The notes under the pieces: model-generated
Database searches by the model: none
The model's input: the letters and a program-made list of their open reading frames with translations, nothing else
Told to the model about the DNA's origin: nothing
Shown here: positions 13,401 to 25,800 of the stretch, piece after piece
Layout: each line of letters begins with the position of its first letter
Numbering within the stretch: the first letter of the stretch is position 1
Made by a program: the position numbers and the translations under genes
From: Cinclus cinclus
Lineage: Eukaryota; Chordata; Aves; Passeriformes; Cinclidae
Length of the DNA: 64,000 nt
Assembly: GCF_963662255.1 (NCBI RefSeq)
Contig: NC_085047.1
Span: forward strand, 106,820,181-106,884,180
Direction of reading: 5' to 3'

Positions 13401-16400
13401 TCCCTTGTTCCCTGGGCAACTCCCAGCTCCCAGTTTATATTTGCTCTCAGTTGCTCTGCTGTACCACACTCCACAGGGCCTGGGTCCTTGAGATTATTAC
13501 TTCTTAACCCTTCAAGCAGAAAATATCTGGAATTACCATTTATTCCAAGTGCAGACGAGCATCTCTACTTATCTCCTTCCTTTTCACACACAGTGAAATG
13601 TATGCCTTTTATTACAAATAAATGCAAATATTTATTAGAAATGTGTGCAACCATTATTATTGTTGTCCTGGTAAATGCTTTCTCTGAGGCAATGGCATAT
13701 GAAATACTGCTTATGGCATCCCCAAGTGGAAGCAAAACTGTTCTTAAAATGTTCTTTGCAGAGTTAAATACAAAGAGTGAAAATAAATAATGTCAGGTCC
13801 TTGCCATGATCTGCCCATTTTAAACTTTTCAATGGCACAAATCATCATTAATGAAGCACTTAACATTACACTCCCGACAGCACAGCATAAAAATTACTGC
13901 AGTCACCCAAAGGATAAGAAGAAACATGGCAGATAACTTCTGGAGGGGAAAGATTTACACTCTTTTGATTAAACTTTATGGGTTGCAGTTTACATTAGAA
14001 TAAACCAAGGAAAAAATGCTTATCTCTTGAAAGGTTTTGGGGGGAGATATTTGGAAGCAAAGTGTGGACTTTTTCCCCAAATGAATGAAGAAATGTCAGA
14101 GACCAAGGTCTCAGCAGTAGTGAAATCTGGTTTGCATTGCCAGCTATTTTGGTATAGAATACCATAGCTGGAGTAATAGGACATAGAGATTTGCATTATA
14201 ATGAAGAATAAAGTAAATTCTATTATGCAAGTCCCCTTGTTACATAGATTTAGTCACAGTTTGCTCCAAAATAGCTGACAATAAGCTCAACAGCTGGTAT
14301 CTAATGCTAAATTTCCTTCCTGTTTATTTGTAAAAGCATAATATCTTGCTCTTTGTATGAAATTATTCATAGAAAGCAATCTCAAATTCATATGCCTGAA
14401 AGGCATGGATCAGCACAAAGGCTCCTGTTTGTGATGAAGGATATGACAGTCCAGGTGGAAGTCTGTGAGAAGCAAGAAGTTTCACTCACCTCCACTCAGG
14501 GGTATGGCAGGGTTTGTGTGGAGCTGCAGTGGAGACTGAGAAGGTCCTGGTGATGGAGGGGGAATTCTTTGGGGCACAAGTTGATCAGTGCTGTAAGAGA
14601 AGACCACTCAGTCTAGACTGCTCCCTGGTGGGAAATAGGTTTTTAGGCAGGACCTGGCCAAAGGGGAAGAGAAATAACTCTAGAGAGTAATTAGCATTGG
14701 TGATCAGAGGACAGAAAAGTGTAAGGATGGAGATGTCCTTTAGCAAAACCAAAATGAACAAATTAAAAATTTCAACGCTGCTTTTCGTCATGCAGCAATT
14801 TTGAACAGAGCCAGCAGAAGAAAGGGGTAATGTTTAGGTTCCACAATGCACATAACTAGAAAGAGAAGACTTGTATGCTACGATGCTGTCCAGGTGGGAA
14901 AAAAATTTTTTAAAAAAATACAAAAAAATAAAGGTAAAAAACCTCAACCAACCAAAAGGCCTACCATTCGTCAGCATTTCACACCATTCAGTGCAGTGAA
15001 CACAGAATTCTGTTCTCCCGTAGAAAGTGTTTTGAGGAAAACTAAGCAATATATTATATTCAGAGGAGTGTTTTGCTCTCCTGAGCTTATAAAGATGGCA
15101 TCTAGATTCTGAAATTCAATTTGTCTGCTTATCAAGAGGAACATTTACTCTCCTCATTGCAATCAATTCCTACTCAAAAAAAGGTGATGATGTTAAACGC
15201 ACATATTTTCTCAAACTTTATCCACTTGATTGAAAATTGGGAATTTTCTCTCTATTTATTAACCAAAGTATTTCTAAATTTAATCCTAGTTTATGTTCTA
15301 TGCAAGTATGTGATCTATTTAAACCCTGTTTGTATTGCTTCACACTTTCTCAGAGATTCACCTCATTCACTAACCTATTTAGCTTATCCTTTGAGAAGAA
15401 CAGATTGTCTGTGTGGAAGGATCATAACCATCTTAAAGTCTTCTGGTCTCTCTATGTTCTATACAGTAATTCTCTAGAGTATCACAGACTCTCCCAAATG
15501 CTTCTGGGATGAAATAACAAATAGCAGCATGAAAAGCAATAGAAAATTGTGATGCATTCACATGTTACTAAGCAAGGAAACTGCAAAAAGAAAGGTAGCC
15601 TAAATTAAATTCCTCTTGATCCTAGATCAATATTTTACTGTTATCTTCACTATAGATTGTTGTAGCTGTCAAATTTATAATCATTATAACCATATCCCAA
15701 ACAGGAAACACAGATTTAACTCTGTTCATAAGTTTCTAGCAAGTGTATCACTAGAATGCCACACAAAGGTGAAAGTAGTGCTTTTCTTTGACCCATTAAT
15801 TTTGCTCTCTATCAAAAACAGGTCAAACAATCCTACAGTATAATCTTTTTTTTTTAATTAGAATAATTTAGAGGAATTGTTGTGTAATGCACACCCCATC
15901 TTAACAATTGTGCAAACAGCTTTCAGAAATAACACTATAACTGTGCCTCTGATTTTGTCATGGAATAATGTTTTCATTTGACCTATTTTATTCCAGTATT
16001 CCTGATGGTTGCTCTGGGAAACCAAGACAATCCTGAGCTTCTGCTAAGCTGAAATGTGTCCCTATGGTTATTAATATTTTTGAAATATAGGGCTAATGCT
16101 TTTCAGCACAGAAACTGGAGAAGGTAGGAATTACTGGGTATGTGATAAACGTTGAATATGATGGACTGCTGGAAATGTGTTCAGTACCATGAGGGGAGAA
16201 TTTCAAAGGCAAAAATAGGAGTTAAGAGCCTTTGAACATTAATGAGACATTGGTAGATGAGCACCTGTACCCCTGATTAACGTAATGACAGTGGGAAATA
16301 CAAAATAATTTGGTCACTAGAAACCTGTTTCTTATGCAGTCTTCAGCACCTCTTTATATTGAGATGAGATATTTTAAGGGATCAAATTATTTTTCTCTTT

Positions 16401-18168
16401 ATTTTTCCACAGAGGAAAATCTTGCACTTGAATTGCCTGTCCAGTTAATCACTACAGTCTGGTTTGGAATTGAAAATGCAGGTTAAAGCTGATGAATGTA
16501 AAACTTGGCTGTAAGGAAAGTCCCCTCTAATCTCACCGATTTTCTCTTTCCCGTGTTGAAGATAATTTTGATCTTCCCTGCTGCTGTATTCAGCATCCAC
16601 ACAGCTCTATTCTAAAGTCTGGCATGCTGTGACAAAGGGAGTACCAGAACTGGGCAGTCTGGCTGCCACTTCTATCACCATGTCACCGTGACCCATGTGA
16701 GCCTTTGATATGGTCAGTGGTTATTCTACATGAACACATATTCAGGAGCATATCTGACCAAGCATTGAGTGTTTTCACTAGGGGGCTGGGGGGCAGCCTG
16801 TTTTGCCTGGAAGGACTCTGAAAGGACAAATACTTTGATTTCTTTTGTCTTTTTCTTCAATTTATGACAGCTTGAGTGTGCTTAGAATGAATCTACCACA
16901 TAGCTCACTGTGCATCAAGCAGGACACACAAACATGGTACATGGTAACCCCCTGCCTGGACTGTGCCCAAGGACCAAGCTGTGCCTTCATGGGCAGCTTC
17001 TGGAAATCTAGGAAATGCCAAAAGCTTTTTTGAAATGAGTATTGTCAAGCCCTGAAAAGAGTCAGGACATTTCTTTGCCTTGCTGCTCAGGAGGCCAGAG
17101 ACATGTTTTCAGGGAGGTTGAAGCAGCGCTGGGGCTGTTTCTCCCACAGTGGCAGAGGAAGAAGAGCCATGCTGAGACCTTTGGTCAGAAGCAGACTGGG
17201 GTCCACCTCCAGAAATCCCCAAATGCCATCACAGCCACAGCTGCAAGCAGTGACCAGAGATGCTGCATCCACTGCTGCATCTGCAGTGGCACACAGGGAG
17301 GCAAAAGAGAAGGCTGAAGCCTCACCTCTTCCTAGGATCAACAAATAAAGCACTCATTAAAAGCTCCTGGTTTGATGGGAGCTTCTTATGATGGATGAAA
17401 CTTTATCTTTGTAACTGTTATGTGACATTTTGAGCCCTTCTGTGGAAAGCATTTTCCATCAGAACTGTTATCACTATTTAATATTTTCCCTTTGGTTTGA
17501 GGTGCAGTTTATACACAAGTTATCTCTCTCAAGAGAAATAGACATCCATGGCTTACAGTTAGAGCTGGAAAGAGATCATTAACATGGTGACATTTGTGCA
17601 ATCATTAGCAAAGGTGATAGGTACCCTTGGCAGCCTGAGGAAAGATTTTACACAGTGCATAAAGGTCCTAAAGGCATTCCTCATAAAGATCATAAAGACC
17701 TTCTGTCCCAATGACACATGTCATGTTCTGACTGACAGAACAAGATTTAACACTGGTCCTGTGAAGACTGAATTTCAGTTTAGATACTTAAAAGCATGCA
17801 TATGTTGGCTAGGGAAGCCTAATGAAAGCAGAAATAAAAGCAGGGTGAAACAGCTAAAGAGAGAAAAACATGTCAGAGAAGATGTGCAGCAGTGTGAGCT
17901 GGAAGCAGGGCCAGGTGAGGCACCAGCACAGAGTGCAGTGGATTCCACACTGCTCACCTCTGCTGCCAACACCTGCAGGAGCTTCTGGTAAGAGATAATT
18001 GCACCAAAAGCGTGACTTGTTTTGTGTATTAAATCAAAGACAAAAGGATGTGTTTGGTACATTCACTGGTAAGCAAAGAAAGGTAGATGGTCCAGAGAGA
18101 ATTATCTGTGTGTTTTTTTACTACTGACTTTTTAGTATCAGTACTGAATGACAGCTCTCTGGCTGCTC
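10491..18168. other. Non-coding sequence
   Basis: No gene was recognised. The longest open frame (13347-13790) starts at TTG and has no familiar content. There is a 12-base perfect inverted repeat, CAGCTATTTTGG at 14141-14152 with its complement at 14266-14277, and an imperfect local hairpin at 14140-14171. An octamer motif ATTTGCAT lies near 14190. The rest is unremarkable and AT-rich. Confidence 0.55.
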
Positions 18169-18196
18169 AAAAAAAAAAAAAAAAAAAAAAAAAAAA
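18169..18196 (+). repeat. Poly(A) tract, 28 bases
   Basis: An uninterrupted run of 28 A residues. No poly(A) signal-bearing retrocopy could be recognised immediately upstream, so I call it a simple repeat only. Confidence 0.93.
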
Positions 18197-19475
18197 GTGT
18201 CTCCAGCTAACCAGCGTTAAAATTCAGAAGAAAAGTTGATGTAACAGAGGCATAATTTCATCTCTCTACAGCAAACTGACTAAGGCAATTACATATGATG
18301 TCTTTCTGAAATCCAGCAAACTCCTGTGGATAAATCCCCTCTTTTCCACACTTCAACACTCTTCAGAGTGTCATTCTTTGTGCACAAAAAGGTAATGATT
18401 TAGACAGCAATTTCCAGCAAACTTTTCACATGCAATTCTGTCAGTAATCTTCATCCCAGGATGAAGAAACATTTCCAATGGTTTTGAAGTTTTGGAAGGT
18501 CCGCTGAGATTTCCAAGACTAATTACAAAATGAAAGATCTACTCACTGCTTTAAACATTCATTTTCAACTGAGAGTGATATGGTTCAATGCCTAGGATAT
18601 ATGGGTATATTTATTTTATTTTATTAATATGCTGTTAGATTTATAATTCATGGATACACATAGGATGGCTATATCTGGACTTCTTAACTCACAGTCTTTG
18701 TCTCAACATTGGATGTCTGTATAATACACCAACAGGTTCCTACTGACACATGAACATTTCTTATTAAACCATCCCATAGTGGGAACCTCAACTGTCCTCC
18801 CCAAGGTTGTAAGTACCTGGGGAAAAAATTCCAAGCAATAGCAAGAATTCCGAGCAATGAATGAGGATTCACTGCATGACATACCTTGTTATACAACACA
18901 CAAGTCTCTTGTTTCCCAGCAGTTCTCCCATTCTTGCAATTGGATGTCGGGTCTCTCCTGCTGTTTTTGTGAGCCAGCTCGTCTTACTCCCTCCTTTTCC
19001 CTCTCTCACCACCTCTCTTTTCTCAAGGTTTTGCATCATGGTCCAGCCAGCATTTCTGGCTGTCCTGAGCACAGAGCAAACAGCTCAGTGGCTGAGCAGC
19101 TTCCTACGTGGTTCCAACTCAGAACAGAGAAATCCTGGCTGAGCAGCCAACTCCCAGCACTGCACCAGGCAAGCCCTGTAGAAGTGATGGATACCGGCTT
19201 TCCCCCAGGTTTTGGCAGCCTGGCAAGCCTTGGGCAGGTTTTTTCCCCCATTTTCTCTGAGAAATTCAGCAATGTTTTGGCAAGTAAGCATCTATCTGGA
19301 AAATATCCTGAATACATAAATATTCCTAGGGTTTACTAGTGCTCGAGTCCATTCTCTTCCTGTGTGTTGTTAATAGTAGAAGCTCTTCTTTGCAGTGAAG
19401 CTCTTCCTGTTGTGTGTGTAACAGGCTCAGAGTCACACTTTGAGTGTGACAGTCTGCTTTGGTAATACCAGCACA
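18197..19475. other. Non-coding sequence
   Basis: No gene was recognised. An ATG-initiated frame of 160 codons at 18857-19339 has low-complexity, Ser/Pro-rich content, no familiar motif and overlapping open frames in other phases, so I do not call it a gene. Confidence 0.55.
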
Positions 19476-19862
19476 GCTGCACAGGCTGACAGAGCTGGGG
19501 CTGTGCAGCCTGGAGAAGACAAGGCTCCTGAAAAATCTTACAGCCCCCTTCAATACATTAAAGGGGATGCAAGAAGGACAAAGAGGGCTTTTTTAAAGGA
19601 CTGCAGTGACAGGACAAGGGCGGATGGCTTTAAATGCAAAGAGGTTTCGATTAGATATTAGGAAGAAATTTTTTACCATAAGGGAAATGAGGCACTTGAA
19701 CAGGTTGCTCCAAAAAGTAATAGAAGCTCCATCCCTGGAAACATTCGAGGCTCATTTGGGTGGGGCTCTGAGCACCCTAGTAGAAGGTGCCCCTGGCTAT
19801 GGCAGGGTTGGACTAGATGACCTTTAGAGGTCCCTTCCAACCCAAATCATTCCGAGATCAAG
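19476..19862 (+). mobile_element. CR1 LINE fragment, 3' end, plus orientation
   Basis: CR1 3' sequence. It starts near the 'GAGCTGGGGCTGTGCAGCC' segment (about 19492), includes the 'LDIRKKFFT' coding segment at about 19650-19676 and an 'EAPSLETFEAHLGGAL' segment at about 19723-19770. It ends with the 3' UTR signature 'GGTCCCTTCCAACCC' and a diverged octamer tail near 19850. One frame stays readable for about 70 codons (19606-19827), so it is less decayed than the copy at 9.85 kb. It is 5'-truncated and not functional. Confidence 0.9.
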
Positions 19863-22800
19863 CCAGCAGTGAGGCAGCCTTCCCAGGGCAAGCTCCGGGC
19901 AGGGGCAGCAGCAGAAGGGAACTGGACTTCACCTGAGCGGCACAGGAAGATGGGACTGCCCAAATGGCACATGCCATCCTCTGAGCCTTCAAAATAGAAA
20001 AGTTCCTTGCCTCCTGTCGAGGTAAGGGGATCAAATGGCCACACAAAATATCTCTGCTTTGGGAAGGGAAAAAACAACAAACCTGAAGACCTTGAAGGGC
20101 TGCTGGTACATTAGTAGGTGTCAAAGGGATGTTTCTGATTTGGTCTTTGACAGGTTGCTATTTTCTACATTTTTCTAGCAATTAAAACCTAGATAATTAT
20201 CTGTGTCTGTTTCCAAGTTCTTAAAATGCCAGATGAAGGAATTTTTTTGCAGATTTTCCTATAATGCGGATTTTAAAAATCAGATAATGGTAAAACAATG
20301 ACACCTTGTGGCACAGAGAGGCAATCAAACCCACACAGCCACAGGTTTAGATAAAACATTGCCAAGAAATAGATTACATTTCCCAGAACTACTTTGAATT
20401 ATTGATGAGCTAAGTTTTCAGCTACAAGTTTTTGCTTAGATCTTTAATCTAAAATTGTTCTTGATGTTTACAACGTTTGAAAGCATCCTTCTAATGATGG
20501 GAATAATTTAGATGCTTGTTCAGGAATATAGCAACCTTCCAAGATAGTTCTGTAACTATTCTTGCAGTGAGCAATAATTTTTTTTCATTTATCTAATATA
20601 TTCATGCTGTTAAAAAACAGAGTAATTGTTCATCTTTTCAATGTCCCTGACCTTACTTCAGGCAACCAGGTGATTTAAATTGCACTGGCTGGCAGGAGAA
20701 GTTTAGTGCTGAATTGCTAACAAGAAAGATGTGATGCCTGTTATTATCATGTAGGTTAAAGGGAAGACTCCAGCTGTCCAAAGTTTTCTCAGCAATGAGT
20801 ATTTTCTGTTGTAATTATTTTAAATGGGCATAACTGAATGGAGCAGATGTGGTGCAATGTCATTTTAGAGGTCTTATCAGATTTTAGAAGGTTTGATAAT
20901 GGTGATTTTTATATCAACCCTATTAAGTGCAAGAAACTGGAGAGTTAATGATTTGAAGGCAATTCTTCCTTGAATTCGTGGATCTGTTCAAATCAGAAAA
21001 CATTAATGGCTGAAAGTGGATGAGAATTCCCACAAACTAAAAAAGACCCCAAGATTTTTGCAGCCTCGCAAGTAAAACATTTCAAACTTTATACATTTCA
21101 CAATTATTTTCATATCCATTCCAAGTACCAGTTTTCAGTACCAGCACTGATTACTGACCTTACCAGTATCTTCTTTGACCTCCATTTAGACAAGGTATAC
21201 TGCAAATTATCGAGATTTTTGAGTGAATTTTGACCTGATTAAGATGACTAGTGAGCTATTCCTGGTATTACATTATGTAACTAAAACATTATGCCTGCAT
21301 TCATATATTTTATAACTGTCTAAAAATTAAAATCTTTTTGTCAGCATAATAACATTGCTGGGACAGCACTACTCAGTTCCAATGGTATTCTGGGGACAGG
21401 AATGAAACCCACAATGTTACATAAAAAGCATATCATCATCAAAGAAGTGATATACAGGAACAAGGTATATTTGGTACCTCTGTCATTTGTTACTGGGGAG
21501 TTTCAAATCTTGACACCCCTTTTACATCAAGAGGTAGGGTTTTTTTCCAACCTGGTGGCAACAAAATATATGTTTTATACTAGCACAGTGGAAATTACAA
21601 AATAAATCTTAAATAGTATTCACCTCAAATGTTAAACAACAAATAAGTCAAATATATCAGCAATGGCACATGACTAATAGTGCACTTACATAAGACGTGG
21701 AAATCACTTCTGCCCTTGTAAAGAAGCCTGTACTCACCAATTATTGCAAAACCTAACGGGGCATTAAGCGATTTCTGCTGTAGGCAGTGCACACCCAAGG
21801 AATCACAGAGCTTCTCTGTTGTGCATTAAACCCAAAATCCCACCCTTGTGCTGCCTCGGGACTGCAGCACAGCCCTTGGCATGTGCTCAGCTGCATCTGC
21901 CATCCTTCAAAGGTCACAGGCTGACACAGGGCATCCTGCACCTCGTGGTCAGTGCGGGGCTGGTCTGGGAAGGGATGCCGAGAGATTTCTTGTCTGACAG
22001 GAGTGGTGCTGGTGGCCAGCAGGGCAGACAGTGACAATTTACACCTCCCATTTTCAGTCCCTGTAAACTTTCTCTGCAGACAGAGACTAAGCCAGCCCTC
22101 AGTTCCTCCTGGGCTTTGCCAGCTCTGCTGTAGCTGCAGAAGAGCCAAGGGCAAGTTCCTGACAGCCAATCCTCACCCATTTATTTATGCCTCTCACCCC
22201 ACCTGAATCCCAGCTCACCCAGATGCTGCCTATTTCTTGCATGCAGCAGCGATACAAAGCTCACAGGTGAGAGATTTTCCGTGATCATTGTGTATGTGTT
22301 TTATTGCCATCGTGTAGCATCCTCTCAGGTATGCTCTGTATTCGCTCGGTTTCCATCGGTCACTGACCTCAGGGACTCCCTTTGGGTTTGCAGTTTTAGT
22401 AGCCATGAGGGAGCTCAACTGCCTGTTTTTAAGAAACTATGGAAATGCTGGAAAATGACAGAAAAGAGTTATTATGCTTATGCGCAGTAAAATATCCAGA
22501 TGACTCCAAGAAAGGGATGTGCTCTTTTACTCCTTGTTGTGGTGTGATGGAGATAGAATATCTACGTCCTGATGTGCAGAGCAAAGCAGATGCTTTTACT
22601 TATTGTCTCATTCACTCATTAAAGTGAATTGATGAACATTAATTTTTACATCAGAAAAATAACCAACAAAGGGTCTTCCTTTCTTCCTTTGTTCTCACCT
22701 TCTGTTTGTAAAGTTCAAGAAAGTAATGAAGACTGTCACTTTCACAGCTCATAAATGAGAATTAACCATCCCTATTGTGAGTTTGGAGATTGATTTAACG

Positions 22801-25800
22801 TCCTTTGGCCCTGTTATGAACTACACCTGGGGCATTTTTAATGTTTTACCACCTTAAACAGAAAAGTAGAAAATTAAATCCTGAATCTTCGAAAATCCCT
22901 TAAATATATTGTTATTTCTTGTTTCTGAAAAGTACCCAAACGCCTCTGTTTCTTCTGACCTTTTGCTTCCTTGGGTTACCAATCTTCTGATTTGCAGCCA
23001 CTTCAATCCACAGGGGAGCATTGCTCCACCACATAAACCAGGGGTTCAGGGAGGTCTGGTTTTGGGAATACCTGGAGGCTGAAAGCTTCAGGCATCAGTA
23101 AGGTTGTGTTTCATCCCCCCAGAAAGCCTCCAAAATCTGTCTGCCTAGTAAAACTATGAGCAGTAATGGCATTTTAACATCAGCAACATGTGAACTGCAT
23201 GTCAGGATGATAATGCACTCTTGCACCAGCCTCTTACAATTAATTTGCTACAGCCCCTGCCGTATGTGCAATCCTGACCAAAAAAACTGAAATCTTTCCT
23301 CACCACGGGCTGCGTGTCCCTAATATTGGAACTATAATTAAGAGTTTCTAGAGCTCAGAATTCCTCCCCTCAAAATACAACCACGAGAAAAGCTCCAGAA
23401 AATCATCTGGCAGGTAATCAGATGGCACAGGCTCAGATTTCCCATCTTGAAGTGGAACAGACATATTGTCCAAAAGGTAATGAGCACTTTTTTTTGCCTC
23501 CATTTCCCCACCCTTACATTCAACCAGTCATTCCTGTTCACACCTTGCCTGCCACTGCAGCCCAGCCACTGAGCTTGTGCTGCCCCAGCACTCCTCTGCT
23601 GGTGGGGAAATACAAAATACAGTGACTCAACAGCCCTTGCTGGGGTGAAACCTGCAGGAAATGAAAGTGGGTACAAGGATGAAGATATTCAAATGTGGAC
23701 TAGGGCAGCTGAGGGAGGTGCCATCTGAATCCTCACAGAGCTGTTCTGAAGCAGGGCTGGTTTCCCCGGGTTTGAAACAGCAGAGGAATTTTGCTGGACA
23801 TTTTCTTCCTCTCCTTTTCTGCTCTTCCCATCAAAAACTTTTGAAAATGGCTTATACTCGGCTTCTTTGCTCAGAGCAGTTGTTTTAGACTCTCAGCAGA
23901 CTCAGAGAGACAAGAAAAATTTTGAGTATGATCACATCTAATTTCAAATTCTCCTTCATATTCTTTTCCTACAAAAAAAAATACTTTTTTCAATTAGCAT
24001 GCTACAATTCTTGAACGACCACACCAGAGGTTAAAACATGTTCCTATGGCTGTAGCTCTACGTTCATTTCAACCATCCACTGCTCATTTTCAAACTTTTT
24101 TTTAGCCTTAGTCAAACTTGCACTTTAGTTGATAAATAAGTCATAGAAGCATGCACACTACTCTACTTTATGATCTTGTGCATAAGAAAAAGGGATGTTA
24201 AATTCAGGCAGCTTTTGGGGAGGACAAGAGACTTGTTTTAAAACTCTGATCTGAGATTAAAGCTCCAGAAGGAAATTGTTCTGAGTTGGATCTTACAATC
24301 AGTATATGTCTAAGCCAAAAAATATTCCCTCTTCAAAACTCTGTTGTGCAATGTATTTCAATTACAGGAGCTTTGGATTACCATTACCACTGCACAGGTC
24401 AATTTAACTAACACGTTCCTAAATGTATTATGGCTTAAACCTTATCAAAAGAATTTAAAACCAAATTGCTTGAATCATGCACTCATGCATTTTTAGCTAT
24501 GCATCGAGATATAATTTCACTACCCTAAATAGAACCACAATATTAAATCAGACTGTTTATGTGAGGAAGATCATTTACATATTTCCTCAGAATTAGTCAT
24601 TTGGTTCTTAAATTCAATTGTGGCTGTTTCATGTATTAGTGCTAAAATCATTTAAGTATATTTTTCCATTTCTGAGAAACAGACAAAAACCCTTCCTTCT
24701 TAATATTAATACCCTTTGTCCAATGTGTCCACCAGACTTAAAAGTGAAAAGATCAAGTATAGAAATCCCCTAAAACTGAATAAAACAAAACTGTTTTAAA
24801 TACTCTGATGAAAAGACTTCTCATTTTGCTTTGCTGAGCCTTCAATTTTTCAGACTAAATGCTCACTAGTTCTCCAGTCATTCATGAAAAGGAAAAGATA
24901 AATGTCTGTTTTACTTTTGCATGTTTTTTTAGTGATTGCTATTTAGATTTAGCTCAGTCAGAACTCAGTCACTTCGTCATGTGTGCAATGATAGATCTAC
25001 CATTGCAGCAGTGTGCATACTGAATTAATACTTGACTCAAAGCTAGATTTTTGATGCAAATTTAGAAATTTTTTTACTCCCAGGTGGAGTAGGTGTATAG
25101 CAGGTGAAGATTTGCTCTGCAGTGATACCAAATGCAATGAAAAGGAAGCAGAAGAGGTTGAATAAATTAAGTCCTGAAACTGGTTACCAGAGAGAAGAGA
25201 TGAGTGCTTAGGACTGTTTTGCAACCCTCAGACACCAGATAATTTATTCCCTTTCATTTATCCCAGCCTTGCATGCCTGAGTCACTGAAAGTGATGAGTG
25301 GGCTCATGTAGTTTAAGGTGCTGTTGAAGCTGGAGAGCCCCAAGGGGAAGCATCTGCTCCTGGAGCAGCCCAGACCCTGCTAGGGGAATTCCTTTACTTT
25401 GCATGGAAGGATCAGGGGGAAATTTAAACCTAAACTCTGCATCCAACCTATAAAGTTTGACTCCAATTTGTTTCTTTCTAGGAAAGATGCTGCACAAAAG
25501 GCCTGTGTGGTCAGGAGAGGTTTCAGATCTTCTCAACTTGCCTAATCCAATCCAGCAGAGTGATTTGATGTCCTGGTAACTTATGGAAAGTCTCCAATTA
25601 TGATGAGAAATCAATGCTCCCTGACTCCATTGACATGCTCAATCCATGGGCACAGCTTGAATTTCAGCTGACAACTCACACTGAGCTGGTCAGAATCCAT
25701 GCACAATGGAATAAAATGCCAATAGAAAATCATTAATATATCATTTTAATGGAATAAATGCAAAAATATCATCAAATAACACTGCATCTTCTGCAAGCAC

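Noticed and set aside
13347..13790. 147-codon open frame, plus strand
   Set aside because: It starts at TTG, has no recognisable domain, no splice or promoter context and a composition expected by chance.
18857..19339. 160-codon ATG-initiated frame
   Set aside because: No familiar motif, overlapping open frames on the other strand and no homology that I recognise.
21753..22169. 138-codon minus-strand frame in a GC-richer patch
   Set aside because: Several overlapping frames on both strands are open here because the patch is stop-poor. None has known content.
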